64,000 bases of DNA from Ananas comosus (GCF_001540865.1 NC_033633.1:372001-436000), one strand, 5' to 3'; positions 49,555 through 61,439 are shown, numbered from the stretch's first letter. Made by a program: numbers and translations. Notes: generated by a model not told the origin, from the sequence alone.

Positions 49555-49870
49555 TATATATATATATTATTATTATATTATATGTAATTATTTTTAAACT
49601 TTTAAATTTTAATAAAAAAATAATTTATTTATATTTTAATATTTATATATATTTTTTTAAAAAAATAAAACAAAATAAAACCTTTATTATGGCTAGCCAG
49701 AAGCACGGCCAGGCTCCAACGCTCCGAGTTCTTCCAGCGGAAGGTGTTGTGTTCGCCAAGATGGATACTCCAGGCTCGGCACGACCCCGCCGAATTTGGA
49801 AACCGGCCGGGCGGCCTCTAGCCCTACTTGGCAACGAAAAATGTGGGCCGCGAGCCACATTACACCCATT
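49245..49870. mobile_element. Possible GC-armed foldback element
   Basis: Two GC-rich stretches (49245-49480 and 49690-49865), with GGCC-rich, partly complementary text such as AACCGGCC, flank a very AT-rich core with a TA run (49507-49568). No target duplication was found, so the call is tentative. Confidence 0.3.
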
Positions 49871-49872
49871 TT

Positions 49873-50237
49873 GTACCATGCCGTTTTCAGATGTTAAACA
49901 TAACAATTTTTGAAAGGTTGGATACAGTTATTTTAATGTGCTGATATGTTGATGATACAGAGTGTAGGATTGGTTGTGAATGAGAATTTCATCTTGCTTG
50001 AGTTTGGTTGAAAAGATTTACAAATTGTATTTATTAATTATTAAATTGTCTACTCTTGGGTTATGTTCGTGGTGTAAGCCTAACTATCAAGGTCCCATAA
50101 CACTCCTAGGGGATAGATGAGATGGATTGAACATTTAAATTATTAGTGGTGATGGAAACATAAAATATATGACTAAAGCACGTATCTTTGATTGATGAAA
50201 TCTTCAGTGCTCTATTTATTAATTATTTGAAGAATCT
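49873..50237. repeat. Segmental duplication, unit 2 left part
   Basis: Matches 41848-42285: shared ATGTGCTGATAT, GATTGGTTGTGAATGAGAAT, TTCATCTTGCTTGAGTTTGG and AACTATCAAGGTCCCATAA. Confidence 0.8.
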
Positions 50238-53200
50238 TCACGCCCCGGGGTCCCTTTAGTTTGAAAACCTGAACCCAGGGTATGCCAGATCCGCTACAAA
50301 TACAGGGAATCTACTGTTCACACGGACAGAGTCTCCCCTATATTTGCACGGCGTCGCACAAGTACAAGATGTCCCAACAGAGTATAACCAGGATACAACC
50401 ACAATACATGAATAGACAATTCCCAACATTCATTCACCATTCACCAGATATTTACCATTCAGTGTTTAAACAAAAAAACCACAAGAAAAACTCTTTTGAA
50501 AGCTGTTTCCTACACGAAAACCTTTTCTTTTTAAAACGCTACCACAAGGGGTAGAAAACTATTTTTTCCTTTTCACAAAATTCACAAGTTCTATAGTTCA
50601 TTCAAAACCATATGAATTCGAATAACATAAACCAACTGAACTATAAAATATCAAAGCGATTAATAATACAAGTAAACAGGGTAGGAACTAAACCAACAAG
50701 CCGGGTCGGAAGCTCTAGCGACCACTACGAATGCGTCTCACGTCTCGTCTCATATCTCACCACCCGCAATACCTGAAAAATGGTGGGGTAGGTGAGAACA
50801 TGTAAATATGTCTCCCCTCCCAGTGGGTACCGCAAGCCGATAAAGGCAAGGAGTACTCACCGGATCAGGAAGAGATATATAACAATATGGTAAACAGATA
50901 CAGATGCTGATACGAAGAAACTACAGTAGCTATAACAGATAAATGAGCAATAAATAAAACTGCTACTGTAAGAAATGCAAAGCTTAGTATGCCTCAAGAT
51001 AACCAAACCAAAACTGTACCAAATCTGGTGTCTGCTATATTGGTCCGTAGACCTCAAACGCTGCCTGTCACTGATCTGCACCGACCTAATTCACCCGCCC
51101 CGCAGGACGACCCATCCGGATAAGCACACCTCCGGTCGGTGGCCAAACCGACCTGGTGTCGTGAATACCCCCAAGTACTGTGACTAAGTCATGCTGGTAT
51201 GCTCAATATAAAAACCGGCTGAAGCCGGTGCCTAGGCCGAAGCCAGAAACAAGGGCGTACCACGCCGAACCACGATCAACCAGATCAATAGATATGCAAA
51301 TATATAGAACTACTCTACTCCTACTAAGAATACTAAGCATGCAAACAACGAGTAGAGTATACTGGAATAATCATAGGTGCAAGGCTCAAAATATACTATG
51401 CAATAGTAACAACACAAGAGTAAGGGTAAGAAACCATCAGTGAGCGTGCACCACTGTACCAACGTCGGATCGAAGTACCGACCTGTCACTGTCGCGTCGG
51501 AAAACCTGGATGCACACAAGTCGACCGGACCTACGAAGATCCACTAGGTTAGTATCCAACCCACTAACCTGAAGTACACAATCTCACAAACCTCCACAAA
51601 AGATCCCTGTAATCGGTTTTCCAAAACCAATTACCGTAACTCACCGGAAGTCCCGAAAACCACACTCGGACGCCGTTGGGACCCACTAAGTGTCCCGAAA
51701 TGCACCGAGCGTACCACGAGTCACCCGCTGCCACAAAACACTCCTGTTTGGATGTCTTGGCAGCAAACACAAGATAACACCGCTACACAATTATCGCCGG
51801 ATAATTGTACGAATCCGGGTTCCCGAAAGGGTCTATTTCGACACCGGAACCCATCGTCGCTCACCCATCATCACCGAACCCACAAAATGATGATAGTGAC
51901 CAGCCAACAAGGCTCAGCGACAATTTACAGGACAATCAAATCACGTCGGAAGAAATCCGAACCGAAACCGCGTTCTTTCGGCGAATTTCGCGAAAAACGC
52001 ACCGAAATCGACTCTTCGATTTCCGCAAAAGCTAATGAATCATGGACAATCAGTCCAGAGGTCACCATACATGCCTACACACTGCCCACAGTAGCCACAA
52101 AGCGCACAATTGCACAAAAGCCCCTGTATTTACATAAAATCCCAATATTTTTTATAAATCGGGCGATAACATGGCTCGTTCATGTAAATCGAGGACTCCC
52201 GAGGTCTACCGAGACATGCACTGATAGGTATCGATGTGTCGGAGGCCGTGCTCACGATCTGGAGCACAATAGCTCACTGTGGGAGGCGCGGGAGCAACCC
52301 GAAGTTCTGCCAACAGTGCGCAGTCGGGGAAAATCATACCGAACAGGCCGATACAATATCTGCTGATCCAAAGTAAGGTGAGCACTGTGATCGGCACTGA
52401 CCAACGATCACGGTGCTCACCTCCGGTGCCATCAGCACAGCCTCAGATCGCTGGATAAACGTGCGCAAACCCGAAACAACAGCCAAAAAGGCTCTACAGG
52501 GTCGACACCGCCGAAACAGCAGAAGGGAGTGTCCCCGACAGAAACTAAAGTGAGCACGATGATCAGCAATTTGACATGATCATCGTGCTCCATTCCATAG
52601 AGATTGGGGAAGCTTGGGAAACTCAGGACAGCAAACCGCCATGGAATAGCCCTATTTCGGGCTTGGCCGGAGCAAGCTTTCTCCGGCCAGCTTCCGGCGG
52701 CACGGCGAGGTGCGCGCGGGCCAGGGATGGGTGCGGGGGAGGTGAGGAACACTATGCTCACCTCAGGTGGCGGCAGTGACGGCGGAGCAAACCGAGCCCG
52801 CACCAGCTAGGGCTCGGATTCCAGAGCAGCTGCAGCCACAGCGGCGGCCGGGGCTCCTCGGGGACGAAGACGGTAGGTCCCCAGAGGCCGGAGTAGGAGG
52901 AGGGAGGCGGCGGGCGATAGCGGCGGGGGCCCGCGGCTCGGGTATGGCCGCCCGAGCTTGGCTCGGTCTGTAGGCTAGGACGCCGGCGCCCAAGGCGCGC
53001 GGCGGCGGCGGCGACTCGCTGGGGCGGCAACGTCCGACGGGGAGGGTTGCCGAGGCTTCGGAAAAGGCGGCAGAGGTGGTCCAAGGGGCGGCGGTGCGGA
53101 GGCTAACCTCTGAAGCTCGGCTCAGCCCGAGCAGGTCTGGGCGGCCGCGGTTGACAGAGGCGGCGGCGGTGGCCCGCAGAGGCGGCGGCGACTAGCCAGG

Positions 53201-54140
53201 GGAGACTCCGACGAGGTCGGGGCGACGCCGGCGACGAACCCAGAGGCAATGCAGCCTCGGCTAAGCTCTAACCCGAGAGAAAGAGAGAGAGATGGATGGA
53301 GAGAGAGATGGATGGTGGCTCGGCGGCGGCCGGGGCTCAACCGGCGGCGGCCGAGGGTGCGCGGCTAGGGCAGGAGAGCAAGGTGAAGGTGGCAGGGGCG
53401 ACTAGCGTAGCTGGGGGCTGGCTAGGGTTAGGGTTAGACGGAAGAAACCCTAAAAGCTCTATATATACCGAGGTGCCGATTTGCGAGTTAACCCACAAAA
53501 CCTCAGTATTTCGAACTGAATCCCTCACAGTGCGTGAACAACGCGAGAATACCCCTTCACGTGAGATCTCGCGTAAAACGGTACATAAAATGTCGTGACT
53601 ATTGCGAAATTACCGTTTTGCTAACACCGACCTTTTCTCGATCAACGCGCAATCTCCGTAAATCCGTCGGTCCGATTTGCAAACGGATTGCACCAGTGCG
53701 ATCAGCACGACAGAGACCACAAAGCTACGATTTCGTTTCTCCTTGATCGGTCTCGGATTCGCGACGAACTCAGTCCATCATTCCAACGAAAGAAACTACG
53801 CACAAATACATATAAAACATGCATTTTTGAATTTTCTCGAAATCCGTGCCTCAAACTCAAAATCCGTCAGCGCTATCAGTTCTAGAATAACCAAACCGTT
53901 CGAAACAAGCTATTGGACTGCTATGAACGGAGTCCGATACGCGCCAGAAGCCAACTTCACATCGTGGCTTTTCCGGAAAACCGAGTTACTATTCACTTTA
54001 AGTGAAACTTGAAAATCGCGTAGAATCTTCGATTTAACTCGTTTTCTCCCGAAACTTGACGAGTACCTTTATAATTAAATTACACACAAAAATATCGTCA
54101 ATTGAGGGTTTAACTACACTGAAAAAATTTTAGTCCTTAC
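50238..54140 (-). mobile_element. Solo LTR, 3.9 kb, Ty3/gypsy (Del/Tekay-like)
   Basis: A single long insertion flanked by a perfect 5-bp repeat AATCT (50233-50237 and 54141-54145), absent from the paralogous segment near 42290-42400. On the minus strand it begins GTAAGGACTAAAATT and ends CCCCGGGGCGTGA. A TATATATA box at about 53459-53468 is followed by a leader-like GC-rich stretch (52600-53450) and by a GTACCCACTGGGAGGGGA block and TTTCAGGT near the end. No gag, protease, reverse transcriptase or integrase is present and there is no second LTR, so it is best read as a solo LTR. The expected TG/CA termini are TG...CA only if two bases are shifted at the right and changed at the left end. The superfamily is inferred from these features. 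Confidence 0.6.
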
Positions 54141-55012
54141 AATCTAATTGATTAGGTAAATGATATATGAATTCAACTCTCTTCCTCAAAAAAAAAAAAG
54201 AAAAAAAGTTTAATATTATATTTTTAAATAATTCAAAAGGATGTTTGGTAATAGACTTTTATGAAAGAAAACTAAATAGAGAGAGGAAAAAATTGAATAT
54301 TTTTAAAATTACATGAAATTTCAATAATTTGAAAACCAGGTCAACAAGACTGGTCCTTATCGTGATTCAGTCTATAAAGTGGTTTGATACAATCTTTTAA
54401 ATCGAATAAGTAAAAAAACCATTTTGAACCATTTGAACCAATGAACTGGTCCAATTTTAATTAAACAGTCCAAATTTTTTGATCAACTTATATTAAAATT
54501 CAACAGCTTAAAATCAACTTAGCTGATTTTATTTTCTGCTAAGATAGATTAATTTTCTAAAAAGTAAAAATTGAAAACTTATATTTACTTAATTTGGTCT
54601 AAAAATCAAAATTTTATAATTAAGTAAGATACAAAAATAATAATTTATGTTTATTTTTTTCTTTAATAAAATTATAATTAATAACTAAATAGTTATGATG
54701 TCGTGCTGACCATTCAAAGGTTCAATAAGTAACTCTTGACACACTAATATTTTCGCATTGTTGTTTGATTGGATATTTAAAGCATCGAAAAATTACGCAA
54801 TTTGTATATAAATTACGGTACAATCTAAGGTCCTGCGGGGGGTCTAGCCCATGAGAGGAAGAGATTTTGTGGATAAGTGTTTCGTCTCGGCCACAAACGT
54901 ATAGGCACATGTCTCACGAAAAAAAAATTCTACTGCATATCAATCACACCACTTCATCTATTAATATTCAATTATATTTCTTCTTTTACATAAAAGGTAC
55001 AACGAAAATATT
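54141..55012. repeat. Segmental duplication, unit 2 middle part
   Basis: Resumes the match to unit 1 (AATCTAATTGATTA, TATGAATTCAACTCTCTT, the CAATGAACTGGTCCAA block, then GATTTTGTGGATAA and TATAGGCACATGT). It aligns with 42400-42975 and with 44530-44660, that is, without the LINE and large foldback present in unit 1. Confidence 0.75.
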
Positions 55013-55156
55013 TTTTTTTTTTTTGAGAGATAGGTAGCACGCTACCCGCTTCGTTTATTTCATTTAGAAATAAACTTAGCTAGAAATGTGAATCAACTAG
55101 GATTCGAAGTTGGGTCTCGGATACCAACCACCAAGTTCTTTGCCACTTGCTCTAGG
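55013..55156 (-). mobile_element. tRNA-derived SINE, full-length
   Basis: On the minus strand: A box TAGAGCAAGTGGCAAAG, B box TTCGAATCCTAG, body GCTAAGTTTATTTCTAAATG, end GTAGCGTGCTACCTATCTCT and an A tail. A perfect 12-bp target duplication AACGAAAATATT flanks it (55001-55012 and 55157-55168). Confidence 0.88.
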
Positions 55157-56090
55157 AACGAAAATATTATTTTAATAAAACGGGTGAGTTAAAGAAGAAC
55201 AATCTGAATAGGTGATGATGCCATATCAATAATACAACTAATACATTCTAGATTTGTTTCTTCACCAAGCCAAAAAAGACAATGCCCTCGTGAAGCCAAA
55301 AAAAGACAATGCAATTATAAAGATGGTCCCAAATGTATAATTGCGCCCAATTTAAAGGGCATGGCACATATTGGATTTTATTGGGTTACTGGTTTTTTTG
55401 TGATTTAAAACTTGTTCAAATTTTATTTTTATTTTTCAATTGTATCTTTATCTTTATCCTAATCCTAATTTTTATTCGAATAATCTTATGCTCATCTTGT
55501 TCTATACGGATTTGACGCGTTGAAACAAGATTCTCGCCTAGGTTATAAATATGGGACGAGATTGCACGAGTTTAAATATAATAATAACCCGAGCATACCT
55601 AAACCCTCTCGCCTTTTTTCTACTTTCTCGCTATTAATTTTCGTCGAGTTTTCGTTGCTCGATCTGAAGCTGGTTGGGTTCATCTTGCGCCACCTTAAAA
55701 GCGTGCCGACGGGGTGGAATGCGGTCGTTGTATCACTAGGAGTAATTGTCGGAAAACCTCGCACGTGGAAGAACAATTTCGCTTCTAGGACAGTACTCTG
55801 CACGTCTCGATCCACAGGCCTTATCTTAACCTTATCTTTACAATATTTTTATTTAATTTTGTTTCGAATTTTTTTTATAGCTAAAATTAAATTTTTGAGT
55901 TGTTTTTAAAAAATATTATAATAAAATATCAGAAAGATTTTCTAACAGCACACACGTCTTAGCAAAATTTATATGGGTCGATCGATGATTTTACTCACCC
56001 TTTCAATTATTCCACGGTCATTAACCTCATCTACCGACCCGAATCCTTCAAGTAAACCCCTACATACGTGCCCGATCCATCTATAAATAG
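55157..56090. other. Upstream region of lectin gene 2
   Basis: 55170-55320 matches 43060-43190. From 55330 on it is unique. A 129-codon frame at 55520-55909 resembles no family I know and includes promoter-like sequence (TATAAATATGG at 55544), so it is not called a gene. Confidence 0.4.
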
Positions 56091-56091
56091 A

Positions 56092-56099
56092 GGATCTGG
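56092..56099 (+). promoter_or_regulatory. TATA box, lectin gene 2
   Basis: TATAAATA, 78 bp before the last base ahead of the start codon region, inside a block also found before lectin gene 1. Confidence 0.75.
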
Positions 56100-56176
56100 C
56101 TAGCTAGCTAGCCATCTCAAGGCAATGCAAAACTAAGTTAACGCGCGAGCCAGATAATCATCAGAAAATAATTAAT

Positions 56177-56671
56177 ATGTCTTCTCTACAACTCTCCCTC
56201 GTTGCCCTCCTCATTTCCTGGGCCGTTTTCAGCTCCTGCAGCGCCGAAAATATTCTGTACACCAACGACGCGCTCTACGGAGGCCAATCCCTCACGTGGG
56301 GGAACTACAGACTGACCATGCAGACGGATTGCAACCTGGTGCTGTACGACGGTGGAAATGCTGTCTGGTCGTCGGGGACCTACAACCAGGGGTCGGGCTG
56401 CTACGCCAAGATGCAGTCGGACGGCAACCTCGTCGTCTACGGCGGCTACAACAACGCCCTCTGGGCCACCAACACTGAGCGAGAGCAAGGCAACTACATC
56501 TGCGTTCTCCAGCGCGATCGCAACGTCGTGATCTACGGTCCCGCGCTCTGGGCCTCTGGGACTAACCGCGTGGGAACTCCCGGTGTTGTTATATCGGCCG
56601 CGAACTCTACTCAGACCGCCGCCGCGACGACCGAATCCAAATCTCCGAGCATCGCCATGGTGACAAATTAA
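56177..56671 (+). CDS. GNA-type mannose-binding lectin, three intact sites
   Basis: A single-exon, 164-residue lectin precursor of the Galanthus nivalis agglutinin family. The signal peptide is residues 1-23 (MSSLQLSLVALLISWAVFSS then CSA), giving a mature start ENILYTNDALYGGQSL. All three QxDxNxVxY mannose sites are intact: QTDCNLVLY (49-57), QSDGNLVVY (80-88) and QRDRNVVIY (112-120). Cys51 and Cys75 form the usual disulfide. After GPALWASGTN and GTPGVVIS comes a C-terminal tail (NST glycosylation sequon, then TESKSPSIAMVTN) that in this family is normally removed and can direct vacuolar targeting. It is a paralogue of the gene at 47951 in the same orientation, with the same length and shared core promoter. 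A storage or defence role is known for the family; expression here is unknown. Confidence 0.95.
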   Translation: MSSLQLSLVALLISWAVFSSCSAENILYTNDALYGGQSLTWGNYRLTMQTDCNLVLYDGGNAVWSSGTYNQGSGCYAKMQSDGNLVVYGGYNNALWATNTEREQGNYICVLQRDRNVVIYGPALWASGTNRVGTPGVVISAANSTQTAAATTESKSPSIAMVTN

Positions 56672-57133
56672 ACTAGTCGCGACATTCAGGGTGCTAAAAG
56701 AGTTTTTAATTTGCTTTCAGAATAATATATAAGGGCGATTAGTTAGCTAAGCTTTGCTTAGTTAAGTCGCCTGTGGCCTGTTACCTTGTTCTTGTTATGG
56801 TTTAATCTTAGTAATGCATTATCTAGCTAGGTTGCCTGCCGATATAAATCAATATATTTAAGAACAATTCTCTCTAACAACTTGAAAATTACTGGAGACC
56901 GTGACAAGACAACATATTAGTACAGGAATCATATATATATATATATATATCTGTTAAAACTGATAGGCTTATTAAAAGCCTTTTACATCTTAAACAAGAG
57001 AATCTTCCGATATATATACATTAATTTAATATAATATTAATATTATGTTGGGTCTTACTAGCTTGTGATAGGAATCTAATGTCATTAATTATTATTTTGG
57101 GCCTTACTTGAATCTAATATTATGTTGGGCCTT
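56672..57133. other. Lectin gene 2 3' region
   Basis: The start resembles the lectin 1 3' UTR (TTCAGAATAATATATA), then diverges. A TA run lies at about 56932-56950. No gene seen. Confidence 0.4.
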
Positions 57134-57292
57134 ACCGACCATCTCTAGAGCAAATGACAAAGGGTTGGTGGTTAATACCTGACGTTTCAAGTTCGAATCC
57201 TAATTGATTCATATTTTCAGCTAAGTTTATTTCTAAAATGAAATAAACAAAATGAGTAGCATGCTATCTATCTCTATAAAAAAAAAAAAAAA
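57134..57292 (+). mobile_element. tRNA-derived SINE copy
   Basis: A box (CTCTAGAGCAAATGACAAAG), B box (AGTTCGAATCCTAATTGATT), body and the TAGCATGCTATCTATCTCT end are followed by an A tail at 57278-57292. The target duplication is not clear-cut. Confidence 0.75.
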
Positions 57293-58652
57293 TCTAATAT
57301 CATTAATTATTTACTAACAAAGCAGGAATATAAATACATGGCTGGTTTGATAAGAACAAAATGAAATAAGTCAATATTGAAAAAGGTGAACTAAGCCAAA
57401 AAAGAAATAACAATTATTAATCCGCTTTAACTGCAAGGAAAAGGAACCCGTTAAATTGCCATAACATTACTCTGGTATCATCACGTGGGCGTATATAGTG
57501 GGGCAGCTAATGGATAGGAAATTAGAGTAATCCTAGATATATAATCCCAAAAATAGGTGTAGTATTTACATTCATTTTATCCAAAGATGAAATATTTTTT
57601 ATAAATCACATCATATGACTAGTAGATAATTTTTCACTCTTGGATGAGCCGAGAGTCAGATTAACATTCACTTTTTGTGAATGTACACATAGCTTCTTTC
57701 AAAAAATTATCAAAAGATGAACGATGATCTGAGCTTTTTTGGACTAGATGGGGCTATTTTCAAGCGAAAGCAAATGAATAGGAAATTAAAAATTTATCAC
57801 AAGATAAATATTAAGATCTTAACGCTAATTTGAGCTGGGTTAATAGCATGCGTGATTTGCGAAGCATGAGTAGAAAAATAATTAGATGTCTTCCAAGAGT
57901 TTGGCTGGTTTGACTGGAGCTTTATGTAAATAAAATAATACTTTTGTCGTGAAATTCGGAAGGTCAAAAAAAAAAAAAAAGAAGTCTTCTGTTAACATAA
58001 TGTTTTGCCAAGCCGAAAAAATTTCTATATAATAATTGTTTTTGTATAGAAATAACGGTATTGTATAAAAAATTGTCCTGTTGAATAATAGTTTAAATTT
58101 TTTTTCATTTTTTGACAATATTTTATTATACAATTATGACATTAATTATTTAATTCCCTTTTTTGGTTTTTATATATTCGGTCCGATTTCTTTTAAAACC
58201 GCTCAAATTGTTCTTATTCTCTCTCTTTTTCTAGCTCTTTTTTCCTCCCTGATCATTCTTCTTTTTCTTTTCTCTTCAACTCCTTCCTTCTCATTCTCCA
58301 TCAGTCCCATATCATTGTCACGCTCCTCCTCTATACTTTATCCACACCTCCACCAACGCCTCCGTCGCTACCGTTGCGCCCTCATCCTTGCCCTCATCAC
58401 ACGGCTGCAAAATCTCGCAAGAAGTCTCACCACGGCAGACACTTATGGGGTCCACCACCGCGCAAAGATAGTAGCAGCATACCGCTGTGCACCGAGAGGT
58501 TTACGGGGGCTATCCACCGGCACCACTATCAGCGGTGGTGGCAGAATGGTGGTGGAGGAAGAGACGGGTGTCGGCAAAGCCGCGGTGCAAAGGGCTGCGT
58601 ACTATTTGAAAATATGCTAATTCTTTATAGTATAAAAATAATAATAATAACA
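57293..58652. other. Intergenic region with a GC-richer patch
   Basis: Mostly AT-rich. A GC-richer, codon-like stretch lies at about 58330-58610 in an open frame (58081-58620), but its first third is low-complexity and no family is recognised. It could be a transposon-captured gene piece. Confidence 0.35.
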
Positions 58653-58653
58653 T

Positions 58654-58790
58654 GCTGACCGTCTCTAGAGCAAGTGGCAAAGATTTTGGTAGTTGGTACC
58701 CGAATTCTCAAGTTCGAATAGTAGTTAATTCACATTTCCAGCTAAATGAAATAAATGAAGCGTGTAGCGTGCTACCTATCTCTCAAAATA
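58654..58790 (+). mobile_element. tRNA-derived SINE copy
   Basis: A box (CTCTAGAGCAAGTGGCAAAG), B box (AAGTTCGAATAGTAGTTAAT) and the GTAGCGTGCTACCTATCTCT end. A duplication of AATAATAATAATAACAT flanks it (about 58636-58652, repeated about 58791-58811), but it is low-complexity. Confidence 0.7.
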
Positions 58791-58811
58791 ATAATAATAA
58801 TAATAACATAC

Positions 58812-60099
58812 AACTAAAAGACTAAGTTGTACTCTTTGAAACCAATCTCAAATAATATAATTTAGTCTTAAATAATATAACTTAGTCTAAAATAATTTTA
58901 AATAATATAACTTAGTTTTAAACGGTGTCAAACAAATTGCCTCCTCCGTCGTAGCTATTGAGGTCGAGGCTATCGAATGCGTCTTGCACCTTCTCCTTCC
59001 TACGGTGGAGGACGAGTTGGTGCTATCGAGTTTTCGCCCGGTAGATGCAGTTGCGATAATAGTGATCTCTTAGTGTTAAGTGGGTGGTTTGTTGAATAGT
59101 ATAATTTAATGGGTGAAAATGATCAAACGGTAGATTTAACGGCAGAAAATTTAATAGTACTATCGATAGTATAATAGCCGGACTCCAGAAAAAAAAACAA
59201 TTTTATCAGTTTACTATAAATTTGAAAAAACTAAAAAATAATTTATTTTTCTAAAAAATACCAAATCAGTAAAGATGTATTTAGTTTCTTGTAAAATCAG
59301 TCTTAAAAAAAATTTTTGATTGAAAAGTAATATTCCGGTGTTTGATTGACCGTAAAAAAATTTCTATGAGCCTTCTTTTTTTTTACAGATCGAAAGAAAA
59401 AATAGAAATTTTTGTTTTCCACTCTCTTGGAACGAAAAATTAGAACACGCGCCATTGGGGGCTGCTGCACGCCGTCCGCTCCACCTCATGGATAGCTGAG
59501 TGGACCTCCCTCTCCCTATATATTTATATAAAAATAATATTTGTAGTGGATAATATTTTTTTCTTCCAAACTAAATATCAAAGGGCGTAAAATTTATTTT
59601 TTTTTGAAAAATTTATTTTTTCCTCCAAACTAAATATCAATTTTTTTATCATAATTTTACGTGGAATCAAATAACCCCTAAAGTTTTTATTGCAAAAAAA
59701 CCTACTTTTTTAAAAAAATTATTTTTATTATTTTTAAGGGACCAAACTCCACCGAAGCTGTTATTTATTTCCTGCATTAACTATGCTACACTTTCTTGTT
59801 TAATAGCTTTCCACGTAGTGACCATTACCACCATATCCGGAGAAAAACTTCTCTCCTCTATAAACATAAAAATGTTTTTCTTGCCAAGAAAAATCTCACA
59901 AGACTTTACAAATCATACAATTTAATAATTAAATTTTAACCTCAAAGTTATAAATCATACTAATCCCTTTTAGTAATTTATACTTTCATCTCTAGTCACA
60001 TGTGTTTAAATAGTATTGCTAAAAAAATGATGATGTTTTTCACTATGAAGGATGATAATGCTTAACTATAATGAGTCAGTCTATTTTAACTGATTTGAT
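58812..60099. other. Intergenic region, one orphan foldback end
   Basis: No gene seen. 59155-59185 (TACTATCGATAGTATAATAG then CCGGACTC) matches the right end of foldback copy 1, but no partner left end was found. Confidence 0.4.
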
Positions 60100-60110
60100 A
60101 GCTTATTCAG

Positions 60111-60172
60111 TTTTTTTTTTTTTTTTTTAAGAAATAGGTAGCACGCTACCCGCTTTGTTTATTTCATTTAGA
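60111..60172 (-). mobile_element. 5'-truncated SINE, 62 bp, with target duplication
   Basis: Only the 3' part of the SINE (CTAAATGAAATAAACAAAGC, then GGGTAGCGTGCTACCTATTT and the A tail, on the minus strand) is present. A perfect 11-bp duplication AGCTTATTCAG flanks it (60100-60110 and 60173-60183), showing it inserted already truncated. Confidence 0.8.
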
Positions 60173-60389
60173 AGCTTATTCAGCTTTTTGAATCGACAAC
60201 TTTACTACTCATAAGAAAAATAATGCATGTAAACCTCATATCCTTGTATGCATCTTATACCCTTGAATTCAAAAATTAATGTAATTTTTTTGGAATCTTA
60301 ATAAAAAATATAACAAAATAGATAGATTAATATTAGATCAAAAAGAAGTTAATAGTGTAAATTTTATATCCTCCTATAAACTGTATGTA

Positions 60390-61430
60390 CAGTATTGCTC
60401 ACACCCTAATATTTTCATGAATATTTGAGTATATTCTTCAAATGACCATGAAGTGTAATAAATGATTGTCATATGCAGAGACAATGTGGGCAAATAATTG
60501 CATAAATCTGTATAGAGGACTCTCAACTAATAAGAAAAATACTGTAGGTATATTTCATATCGGAATGTGCATTTTGCATTGGATTTAAAAATTAGTACAA
60601 TTATTTTAGAATCTTACTAAAAAATAATAATAATATAAAAAAATTATTATTAAATCAAATAAAAATTATGGGTTAAATTTTATACCCACTTTTATATGAA
60701 CAAAAATTATATGGACATCGTCTCCAAACTAGAAGTTTAGGAACGATCCGAATAGATGCCACGTGGTTGCGCGCCTATCCTCGCCCTCCCCTGCGAGGAA
60801 AAAATGAAAAGAAAAAAAATGTAGGCCTCAATTTTAAGAGAGAGAAAGAAGCTGATGGAGAGGTAGGGAGGGTAAGGATGGGCACATGCTAGCCACGCGG
60901 CGCTCATCCGCATCATTCCCAAACTAGAAGTTAAAAAGTTTGGAGATGATGCCTATATAATTATTATTCCTTCTATATAAACTATATGGATAGTGTACTA
61001 CATGAATGTTTGGCTCCAAATGAAAGATGGTCCTCAAACTAGAAGTAGAAAAGTTTGGGAACGATATCTATACAATTTTTATCACTTATCCCACATATGG
61101 ACAGTGTACTTCTTGAATGTTTGGCTCCAAATGAATGATGTGACGTGCGCGTAATAATTGATTGGCATGTGCATATAGAAGATGGGCAAATAATTGCACA
61201 AAACTGTATTGGAGGGCTCTCAACTACAGATCATTTTAATATTCCCTCATTATCTCTAAATAATTTACCGTTAGATTTAATAGTTTTAGTCAATTTTTAG
61301 TAAATAAAACTTGAATAATTAAGGATTAGTAGCTAGCAAACCTGTTAAATTCAATAAAATATATAATTTAGCTAACAAATATCTTAGATTGAAAAAGGCA
61401 AAGAGATATCAACAAATTATTAGTCGAGAA
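60390..61430. repeat. Tandem duplication, copy A
   Basis: About 1 kb that is repeated at about 61440-62430. Shared landmarks are CATATGCAGAGACAA, TATTTCATATCGGAATGTGC, AACGTAGGCCTCAAT-like, AATGTTTGGCTCCAAATGAA and GGAGGGCTCTCAACTACAG. It is AT-rich and contains no gene. Confidence 0.8.
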
Positions 61431-61439
61431 CCAATATCA

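Noticed and set aside
52758..53084. GC-rich Pro/Arg/Ala-rich frames on both strands between 52.4 and 53.6 kb
   Set aside because: They lie inside the putative solo LTR, overlap each other on both strands and have no recognisable domains; GC content alone keeps them open.
55060..55156. tRNA gene suggested by A and B boxes
   Set aside because: No cloverleaf can be drawn; the A tail and target duplication show a SINE.
55520..55909. 129-codon frame upstream of lectin 2
   Set aside because: No domain, low-complexity end and promoter-like AT-rich start; not supportable as a gene.
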